Positions 9,568 through 14,702 of a stretch of DNA of 14,702 nucleotides are shown one piece after another. Numbering within the stretch: the first letter of the stretch is position 1; each line of letters begins with the position of its first letter. Location: contig CAZFQD010000049.1 in the NCBI GenBank assembly GCA_964520885.1, positions 1 through 14,702 on the forward strand, in the 5' to 3' direction. A program made the position numbers and the translations under genes. The notes beneath the pieces are model-generated. The model did not search any database, was not told the DNA's origin, and saw nothing but the letters and a program-made list of their open reading frames with translations. This stretch comes from CAZFQD01 sp964520885. GTDB lineage: Bacteria > Bacillota > Clostridia > Oscillospirales > SIG519.

Positions 9568-10110
9568 TTATGCCAAAGTTTCATATCATTTGATGAGTGT
9601 GTAAAAACAGATTATGTTTTTTCGCCTTTTGAGGATATAACCGAGCGTCTTAATTTATGTAGTATAAAAAATCTCCAGCTACCAAATTACACTGATAGTC
9701 TTCTCGAAAAACTTTCAGAAATTAAAGAAAGAATATCAAAAGACACAGATAAGTACAATGGCTTATGCCATAATGACCCATTTCCCAACAACTTCATATA
9801 TAATGATGACATTGTATATACTCTTGATTTTGAGTTTACTAAAATGGGAGATGTTTTTTTTGATTTAGCATGCTTAGCGTGGGTATGCGATGAAAAGGCT
9901 CAAAGGCATATGTTGGAGATATATTTTGGTGAATGCAATAATTATTTATATAAAAGGCTTATAGACTTTTCATTTATAGTTCAAATGTGGAATGCGAGTT
10001 GGGCATTTGTTAAAAGCATTGATGCAAAAAATGATTATGATTATTTAGGTGGTGGTTTAGATGCTTTTAAAGTGCTTAATAATTGGGTCAATTTATATCC
10101 AAATTCATAA
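9568..10110 (+). pseudogene. N-terminally truncated choline-kinase/LicA-like phosphotransferase
   Basis: An open frame of 180 codons plus stop reads as the C-lobe of an APH/choline-kinase family phosphotransferase. The Brenner motif HNDPFPNN (from 9769) gives the catalytic Asp and metal-binding Asn, and LDFEF (from 9823) is the DFG-like metal site, followed by GDVFFDLACLAW, typical of the family. Full members have about 270-300 residues, so the ATP-binding N-lobe is missing. The frame begins after an in-frame TAA at 9565, and its first ATG (9844) lies beyond both catalytic motifs, so no functional start is visible. The coding remnant begins within about 20 bases of the dockerin gene's stop, which suggests a deletion or recombination joint there. 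Intact relatives phosphorylate choline or other small hydroxylated substrates; this copy is probably dead. Confidence 0.75.
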
Positions 10111-10143
10111 ACTTTACATAATGTTAATAAAAGGATAATTTAA

Positions 10144-12459
10144 ATGGAAACACAAAATTGGTTTTGGTGGGATGGAGGCTTTGAAGCTATTCATAACCGC
10201 CCAAATTTTTCACTTAATAAGGAGGGTATTGCTCACATAGCAACTCCTCACTATCGCTTAGATATTTCTCGATTTAGAGGTATGCCTGTGGGATTAGAAC
10301 GTATAAGTGAAATAAATACTTATCGTTATGGTTTAACTTTACCCCCTGTTAAAATTTTGTTTCATACTTCTTTTAGAATTATTTACAATGGTAAAATACT
10401 TGCACCAAAGGAAGATATAAATAAAGAATATATCTTAATGGTATATGATTCAGGGAGCATATGTCATGAACTTCACTTAAAAAACATTAAACTTTTTGAT
10501 AGTGATGGCATACTTCATAAAGAGCATGAACTTGAACTTGTTTTTTATACATGGGCAGATTGTATAGCTTTTACAGCAATTTTGGTGGAATCAGACACAA
10601 GAATTTGTGTTGAAACAATAATAGAAGTGGATTTTGATTTTGAAAATATAGATATTTTACCTTTTAATCAGGGTGCAGTTATAACAAAAAGTGATAATTC
10701 ATTTGTTTTTTGTAATACAGGCAATATGACTTGCAATGTTAATAATAATAAAATCACTTTATGTGCCGAGGGGGCAAACTGTACCGTCCATATTTTACCT
10801 GTAATAAATAGTTTGACTGATACTTTTCAAACTTATAATAGTTTTAGAGGTAATACTTCAATCTCTGTTACCACGAAAAACGAAAAATATTTTGCTTTTC
10901 TTGATGAAATGAGCGGTGCTTATAAAATTACATTAAATCCCTTAAACACAAGAAATCAAGAGGTCTATTCTTTGGAGGCGGTTAATACTTCAAGAGACTC
11001 TGTAAATATAAGGCTTTTATTTGCTCGTAATGGAGTTGGACGGTTGCAAAGGAATGGAGAGGTATTACCTAAAGTTGAAATAGGAAGCCAACTTCAAACT
11101 GAGAGTTTTCCCGTAGTTTATGATAACAATAATATTGTTCCTTTACTCATACAAGTTTCCTGTGATGGTCATGAGTTTGATAATTACTCCCGACCTTATC
11201 CACATATTTGGATGCACTATTATACAAATATTTTTATTGAACAAAATCAAACCAAGAACCTCACCATTGATATGAGCTTTGCAGGGCTTTCAAAGCAAAA
11301 TGCTGCTCAATTTCGTCAACTCTCATTGCTTGGCTGGGATGACAATCCAATTTACGGAAACTCTCTTGATCGCTATGCAATACAAATGTGGGTGCAAGGG
11401 CTAATAAATCATCAAGAAATTCTTTGTATATGTCCGGAATCTCATATGTCTGATAGCACAATCACTGACATACGTACTATAGACCATAAGTTTAATTGGG
11501 GCTCAAATAATGGCGGAGGCGATTTTTTGAGATATTCTCCGGTGGGAGAAGCAGATTACCTAAACAAAATGAGAGCTGCAAGATATCATTTCAAAAATTA
11601 TGGACCTTGGCTTGGGGATATGGTTTTTTATATGACAAGTGAGGATGGTTGCATTGAGGGTGAAATAAAATCAACAATTATTGCAGGAAATGATATATCA
11701 AGAATTTATTTTGACTGTAAGTATCGTGTGGTAAAAGATATTCGAGTAAATTCAGCATATATTGCTTGGTTGGGTTGCCCTACCTATGATTATAGTTGCT
11801 ATGCTTTATATGCAATTGGAAATGAGTCTGGCATTATTTTAGAAGGTCAATGTAAGGTTGAAAATGGCGAAGAAAAGATTTTAATTAATTACGACTTGAC
11901 CCCCAATACATGGTTCTCTGTATATAGAGGGGGCGTTATCGACGAGCAATACCGCGAACCAAATGGAAATAAAGGTTTAATTTACCGAAATGGTATTTTA
12001 AATCTTCAGGCTCATCCAAATGCCACCTATCGTGCAACAAAGACGCAAATTGCAAACATTGTTAATCGTGTAAACACACAGTTTTGGCTTGGAATTCACA
12101 CAGGAACCACTGAAATAACACTCAAAAAGGGAGATACTTTTAGTATAGTGTATGAATATGCTCCAACCCTTAAATTTCATTATAACTATGGACCCATTGC
12201 AAATCCTAATGTTACAGACATTTCGTACACGTACCTATCAATTTTAAAGGAATTTCCGGATAGTTGTGAACCTGTTTCATATGAGGCAATTCACGGTGCA
12301 ATAAAAGCTTTTGTACAAAAAGGGGAAATTATTAATGATATTTTCACATCAATCTTATTAAATGAAGAAGATGAAGCTGTTTTTGAGTTGGAAGGTGGAT
12401 CTGGTTGTGTGCCTCTTAGAATTTATTTGCACCGTATTCCGATAAGCCACGCTTCTTGA
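10144..12459 (+). CDS. Large beta-rich protein of unknown function, apparently frameshifted near its C-terminus
   Basis: 771 residues beginning METQNWFWWDGG, with AAAGGA about 8 bases before the ATG, 33 bases after the phosphotransferase remnant and on the same strand. I do not recognise the family. It has no signal peptide or membrane segment, so it is probably cytoplasmic. The sequence alternates short hydrophobic strands with N/D/G-rich turns, as in proteins made of several beta-sandwiches. Aromatic and acidic stretches such as LGWDDNPIYGNSLDRY (about 396-411) and FNWGSNNGGGDFL (about 450-462) could line a sugar site, but no catalytic residue can be named. The frame stops at TGA 12457, yet protein-like sequence continues in the next frame to 12628. 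The original product was probably about 830 residues. The GH106-like remnant downstream hints at a role in glycan metabolism; this is inference only. Confidence 0.75.
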   Translation: METQNWFWWDGGFEAIHNRPNFSLNKEGIAHIATPHYRLDISRFRGMPVGLERISEINTYRYGLTLPPVKILFHTSFRIIYNGKILAPKEDINKEYILMVYDSGSICHELHLKNIKLFDSDGILHKEHELELVFYTWADCIAFTAILVESDTRICVETIIEVDFDFENIDILPFNQGAVITKSDNSFVFCNTGNMTCNVNNNKITLCAEGANCTVHILPVINSLTDTFQTYNSFRGNTSISVTTKNEKYFAFLDEMSGAYKITLNPLNTRNQEVYSLEAVNTSRDSVNIRLLFARNGVGRLQRNGEVLPKVEIGSQLQTESFPVVYDNNNIVPLLIQVSCDGHEFDNYSRPYPHIWMHYYTNIFIEQNQTKNLTIDMSFAGLSKQNAAQFRQLSLLGWDDNPIYGNSLDRYAIQMWVQGLINHQEILCICPESHMSDSTITDIRTIDHKFNWGSNNGGGDFLRYSPVGEADYLNKMRAARYHFKNYGPWLGDMVFYMTSEDGCIEGEIKSTIIAGNDISRIYFDCKYRVVKDIRVNSAYIAWLGCPTYDYSCYALYAIGNESGIILEGQCKVENGEEKILINYDLTPNTWFSVYRGGVIDEQYREPNGNKGLIYRNGILNLQAHPNATYRATKTQIANIVNRVNTQFWLGIHTGTTEITLKKGDTFSIVYEYAPTLKFHYNYGPIANPNVTDISYTYLSILKEFPDSCEPVSYEAIHGAIKAFVQKGEIINDIFTSILLNEEDEAVFELEGGSGCVPLRIYLHRIPISHAS

Positions 12460-12628
12460 TATTACAAACGTTACAATTGATATTACCCCTGTTATAAACA
12501 AACGTAGCGGTTGGCAATTGAATTATGATGGAAAAATGATTGTAGCGTCAACCATATTAAGGATTGAACCACAAAGTCTTAATGCACCAAAAGAAAAAAG
12601 ATTATTTTTGGTAAAGGCTAAATATTAA
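12446..12628 (+). pseudogene. Out-of-frame C-terminal continuation of the unknown protein
   Basis: Frame 2 opens after a TAA at 12443 and reads LLDITNVTIDIT, then SGWQLNYDGKMIVASTIL, ending LVKAKY and TAA at 12626. The strand-like composition matches the upstream protein, there is no start codon or ribosome binding site, and it follows the upstream stop with no gap. One extra base (or two missing) between about 12446 and 12459 would account for it. A sequencing error, a real mutation and recoding all remain possible; the first two are likelier. Confidence 0.65.
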
Positions 12629-12631
12629 ATT

Positions 12632-12664
12632 TAATAATGTTATTTTAAAGAAAAGACATTATTA
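12632..12664. repeat. Short AT-rich inverted repeat
   Basis: TAATAATGT (12632-12640) and ACATTATTA (12656-12664) are reverse complements with a 15-base spacer, between the unknown protein and the GH106-like remnant. The stem has only two G-C pairs, so it is weak and may be chance. Confidence 0.3.
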
Positions 12665-12685
12665 TGGTGAAATGAGGAAATGCAA

Positions 12686-13373
12686 ATGAAAATCACTAAA
12701 CCAGACCGAAGTGGCAATTCAAATATTAAAGAGGGATTTAAAAATCCACCATATGGCTACGGAATAGTTCCGTTTTATTGGTGGTTAGATGATAAGCTAA
12801 CAAAGGAACGTATAGAATGGCAACTGATAAAATGAAAGACCATTCAATTTGTGGGTTTCAAATTAACTATTCTCACGACTGTGTTGGAGGTATAAACTAT
12901 GGCTTAACCTATAAAAGTGACCCTAAATTATTTTCAGAAGATTGGTGGGATTTTTTTAATTGGTTTGTTCAAAAAGGGAAAGAACAGAACTTTTCCGTTA
13001 GCCTTTCTGATTATACCTTAGGCACTGCAGGACAGGGCTGGTTTATTGATGAAATTTTAAAGGAATATCCCCGGATATAAGAGGTTCATTATTAAAGGCT
13101 ATAACCTTTGAATATAGAAAAGGGGATAAAATAGAAATTGAGATTTCTTCAGACACTTTATATGTTAGTGCTGTTATTGAAAATGTGAAAGCGTTTAATT
13201 TGCTTAGCCATATTAAAGGTCATAAATTAATGTGGACAGCTGAATTTGATTGCAAGATTTATGTTATCTGTTCGGAAATACAAGAATATTCCTTAGATCC
13301 AATGAATGAAAAAGCAGGACAGCAGGTTTGCGAGAAATTCTTTTCTCGTTTTTACTGCACGAGATGGTGGTAG
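12686..13373 (+). pseudogene. GH106-like (alpha-L-rhamnosidase-type) glycosidase, frameshifted twice and truncated
   Basis: Translation starts well: GAGGA lies 7 bases before ATG 12686. The first segment, containing FKNPPYGYGIVPFYWWLDD and ending IEWQLIK, resembles the N-terminus of GH106-like proteins, whose usual pattern is F-x-x-PP-x-x-x-x-x-PFWxWN then QLxxMK. TGA at 12833 stops it, but another frame continues as MKDHSICGFQINYSHD to a stop at 13078. A third frame continues as DIRGSLLKAITFEYRKGD through SLDPMNEKAGQQV and EKFFSRF to TAG at 13371. Both breaks fit loss of one base from a short homopolymer: AAAA at about 12829-12832 and CCCC at 13069-13072. About 230 residues remain of a protein normally 700-1,000 long, so the active site and C-terminal part are gone even if the frameshifts are read errors. 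Intact relatives remove rhamnose from plant polysaccharides or glycosides. Confidence 0.65.
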
Positions 13374-13385
13374 ATGGAGAAATTA

Positions 13386-13414
13386 AAAGCCGCTCACAAT
13401 ATGTGAACGACTTT
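13386..13414 (-). terminator. Intrinsic terminator of the toxin-antitoxin operon
   Basis: On the minus strand AAAGTCGTTCAC pairs with GTGAGCGGCTTT across a 5-base loop, 12 pairs in all including two G-T wobbles, and runs into TTTTAATTT. It begins 8 bases after the toxin stop codon. On the plus strand the wobbles become A-C mismatches, so it is built for minus-strand transcripts. Confidence 0.75.
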
Positions 13415-13422
13415 GATTAAAG

Positions 13423-13752
13423 TTAAATTTCGCTTTCGGCAATACTCTTAATGTTAATAGCCTTAATATATCTTTTTAATTCTTCATAAAAATTCTCGTG
13501 AGTTCCTGCAAGAACGACAACAACAGTAATGTTTGGCTCTATTTCAACAAGAGTATATGCAAGTCGGTAGTCGGTTTTGTTGTAGCGAATTTCACAACAG
13601 TAAATGCCAGAAAGGTCACCACTCTTTGTCTCGCCTACAAAATGGTTAAGTCTTATTTTATCAACCTCTTCTTGAAAAAGTGTTTTGAGTTTCTTATCAT
13701 TAAGTTTTTTCAAGAATTTTGTTGCTGGTGGCAAGAATATAATTTTATTCAT
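13423..13752 (-). CDS. RelE/ParE-family toxin
   Basis: 109 residues, usual for the family. It begins MNKIIFLPPATKFLKKL, a first strand and helix typical of RelE/ParE folds. The central GDLSGIYCCEIRYNKTDYRLAY matches the family pattern in which G-x-L-x-G-[IL]-x-E-x-R-x-x-x-x-x-Y-R-[IL] forms the beta-sheet core. The end has VVVVLAGTHENFYEELKRYI, with the His near the usual catalytic or C-terminal position. Known for relatives: RelE cleaves mRNA on the ribosome, ParE poisons gyrase; this sequence does not decide between them. The start codon shares one base with the antitoxin stop (TAATG), so translation is probably coupled and toxin made only after antitoxin. A terminator follows closely. Confidence 0.8.
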   Translation of the reverse strand: MNKIIFLPPATKFLKKLNDKKLKTLFQEEVDKIRLNHFVGETKSGDLSGIYCCEIRYNKTDYRLAYTLVEIEPNITVVVVLAGTHENFYEELKRYIKAINIKSIAESEI

Positions 13753-14126
13753 TACTTACCCTCTGAACCAAAAATATCATCGTAGGTTGCGAAATCACCC
13801 TTGCCATTTGCAGCAGAGGTTGCATCAGCAATAAGCTCTTCAACAGCTGGACGGATTTGCTTACGCACTTCTTTAAATTTTGTGAGTAAATTCTCACCAG
13901 AAAGACCCTGCAAAATTAGGTCAGCAAGAATTTGCTCGTCAAACTCACCACCGCTGTCACGCACAGGACGAATAACAATAGCATTGTTTTGAACATAGCA
14001 ATCAACTTCGTGTTCAATACCGAGGGTAGTAAAAAACTCTATTGGTAATGTGATTTGCCTTTTTTGAGAAACAGAAATTCGTTTCTTAAACATTGGGAAC
14101 ACTCCTATCTTAGCTGATTGTGCCAT
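13752..14126 (-). CDS. AbrB/MazE/SpoVT-type antitoxin
   Basis: 124 residues. A swapped-hairpin DNA-binding domain of the SpoVT/AbrB type covers about residues 12-53, containing KKRISVSQKRQITLP and a final strand NNAIVIRPV. The acidic, helical C-terminal half (EEFDEQ-like region, then VEELIADAT and DFATYDDIFG) is the expected toxin-wrapping part. It should bind the toxin and repress its own promoter, possibly at the palindrome in the leader. A strong AGGAG at 14135-14139 lies 8 bases before ATG 14126. A second AGGAG at 14102-14106 lies 8 bases before an in-frame ATG at 14093 (Met12), exactly where the AbrB domain begins, so two products are possible. It is the first gene of a two-gene operon. 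Confidence 0.85.
   Translation of the reverse strand: MAQSAKIGVFPMFKKRISVSQKRQITLPIEFFTTLGIEHEVDCYVQNNAIVIRPVRDSGGEFDEQILADLILQGLSGENLLTKFKEVRKQIRPAVEELIADATSAANGKGDFATYDDIFGSEGK
14102..14106 (-). promoter_or_regulatory. Internal ribosome binding site for an alternative antitoxin start
   Basis: AGGAG inside the antitoxin gene sits 8 bases ahead of the Met12 codon (14093), the same spacing as the site at 14135-14139 ahead of Met1. The 11-residue extension between the starts (MAQSAKIGVFP) is not part of the DNA-binding fold. Confidence 0.45.
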
Positions 14127-14146
14127 TTATAATACTCCTTTCATAT

Positions 14147-14163
14147 TATATGCGTTGCATATA
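14147..14163. promoter_or_regulatory. Palindromic candidate operator in the toxin-antitoxin leader
   Basis: TATATGC and GCATATA form perfect 7-bp arms around a 3-base centre, between the promoter and the antitoxin ribosome binding site. Antitoxins of the AbrB/MazE type commonly bind palindromes near their own promoter, so this is a plausible autoregulatory site. It would lie within the first 40 transcribed bases and could also fold as a weak hairpin. Confidence 0.5.
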
Positions 14164-14190
14164 TAAATTATACAAATTTTCTTTGATTTC

Positions 14191-14219
14191 AGTATAACAA
14201 AGAAAAAAAGAAATGTCAA
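14191..14219 (-). promoter_or_regulatory. Consensus sigma-A promoter of the toxin-antitoxin operon
   Basis: On the minus strand TTGACA (14219-14214) is followed after exactly 17 bases by TATACT (14196-14191). The spacer is a T-rich tract. Transcription should start near 14184, giving a leader of about 57 bases. Confidence 0.8.
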
Positions 14220-14238
14220 TGGGTAGGGGGTATTAAAT

Positions 14239-14260
14239 CTTTGTTTCTTTGTTTCTTTGT
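14239..14260. repeat. Short tandem repeat of CTTTGTTT
   Basis: The 8-base unit CTTTGTTT occurs twice and then as a partial third copy (CTTTGT). It lies just upstream of the toxin-antitoxin promoter. It could be a slippage tract; no function is evident. Confidence 0.6.
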
Positions 14261-14366
14261 AAACGGGCAAGGGCTACGCGTGAGAAAAGCCAAAACCATA
14301 CGGAAAATCAAAGAGAAATTGAAAGCCTTGCAAATACTCACTTCTTGTTTTTTAGGTGCCTTGCCG
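14261..14366. other. Non-coding stretch between the operon and the phage gene
   Basis: No convincing gene is seen here. A frame starting at GTG 14280 reads a basic 31-residue peptide (VRKAKTIRKIKEKL and on) to TAA 14373, with no clear ribosome binding site. It may be a remnant of mobile-element coding sequence or chance. Confidence 0.3.
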
Positions 14367-14403
14367 TTTGATTAAATTACATCGCTTTTTGATTAAATTA
14401 CAT
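14367..14403. repeat. Two 16-bp direct repeats with 21-bp period
   Basis: TTTGATTAAATTACAT is present exactly at 14367-14382 and again at 14388-14403, separated by CGCTT. A 21-base period puts both copies on the same face of the helix, as in paired operator half-sites. They lie 75 bases before the terminase start codon, so a phage or mobile-element regulator is a possible reader. Confidence 0.6.
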
Positions 14404-14477
14404 TAAAAAGTTGTGTTTTTAGAGCAAAAACAGAAAGAAAATGAATAAAAAACTTAGATATAGGAAGGAAGATTACA

Positions 14478-14702
14478 ATGTCAAAATCAACAGGAATTGG
14501 ACGAGGTGGAGCAAGAGCTAATTCGGGCAGAAAGAGAAAAGCACTATCAGAAGCAATACTTGATGGCACAAGAAAATCAAGGCTTAAAATTGTGAAATTT
14601 GAGGGAGTGGATTTAATAGACGAAACTACGTAAACTTTCCCGAGATAAAAGAGCATTTAAAAGCGGTGCAAAAGGATGGGGAGGTAATATACTACTCCTC
14701 TC
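14478..14702 (+). pseudogene. P27-family phage terminase small subunit, frameshifted, 3' end outside window
   Basis: AGGAAGGA (14462-14469) lies 8 bases before ATG 14478. The opening, with GIGRGGARANSGRKRKALSE then AILDGTRKSRLKIVKF, has the basic glycine-rich start and the E-x-I-L-x-G-x-x-x-x-R-L pattern of P27-type small terminase subunits. TAA at 14631 ends this frame after 51 residues. From 14630 another frame continues as VNFPEIKEHLKAVQKDGEV to the window edge, the natural continuation in this family, so one base is missing (or two added) near 14627-14630. Known role: the small subunit recognises phage DNA for packaging by the large subunit, usually encoded next. It marks the edge of a prophage or phage remnant. 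A sequencing error could explain the break. Confidence 0.65.

Noticed and set aside
12446..12459. Programmed +1 frameshift joining the unknown protein to its tail
   Set aside because: The TCT-TGA context is not a known slippery site like CTT-TGA of prfB, and other frameshifts nearby make an indel or read error likelier.
13498..13785. Plus-strand open frame of 95 residues
   Set aside because: It mirrors the toxin gene on the opposite strand, which has clear family motifs.
14280..14375. Small basic open frame starting at GTG, 31 residues
   Set aside because: No clear ribosome binding site, unrecognised sequence and overlap with the first direct repeat; recorded only as a possible remnant.
1..14702. 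CRISPR array, tRNA or rRNA genes
   Set aside because: No regularly spaced repeat-spacer pattern, tRNA cloverleaf or rRNA-like segment was seen on either strand by eye.

Overview
The window is AT-rich, low-GC DNA with strong AGGAG-type ribosome binding sites, a type I dockerin and a P27-type phage terminase gene. Together these suggest an anaerobic polysaccharide-degrading Firmicute (Clostridia, for example a gut or rumen Oscillospiraceae/Ruminococcus-like organism). That assignment is inference; no rRNA or marker gene is present.

Layout. (1) 2-4600 and 4932-9551 (+) are two giant tandem paralogues, each about 1,500 residues, that look like secreted multimodular glycoside hydrolases. Both carry two N-terminal beta-sandwich modules, an atrophied Ig-like module, a divergent GH29-like (alpha-L-fucosidase-type) catalytic region, an F5/8C (CBM32-like) module and a BIG2 module. 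They then end differently: the first in a ricin-B-type (CBM13-like) lectin, the second in a type I dockerin. The first also has an extra sandwich module before the catalytic region. The 331-base gap between them holds two perfect 15-bp hairpins and a larger inverted repeat. (2) 9568-13373 (+) is a decayed stretch: a choline-kinase/LicA-like phosphotransferase lacking its N-lobe, a large unrecognised beta-rich protein with a frameshift near its C-terminus, and the N-terminal part of a GH106-like (alpha-L-rhamnosidase-type) enzyme with two frameshifts and no 3' end. (3) 13386-14219 (-) is a complete toxin-antitoxin operon with a consensus promoter, a palindromic leader site, an AbrB/MazE-type antitoxin, a RelE/ParE-type toxin overlapping it by one base, and a good intrinsic terminator. 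(4) 14220-14702 (+) holds short repeats and the start of a P27-family terminase small subunit, itself frameshifted and running off the window.

How it fits together. The left two thirds looks like a carbohydrate-degradation locus in which one paralogue could be docked to a cellulosome-like complex and the other targeted by its own lectin. The GH106-like remnant and the unknown protein may once have belonged to the same glycan-use cluster. The right end is mobile or prophage-derived DNA. All apparent frameshifts lie right of 12,400, so either this part is decaying or the local sequence quality is poor; the sequence alone cannot decide.
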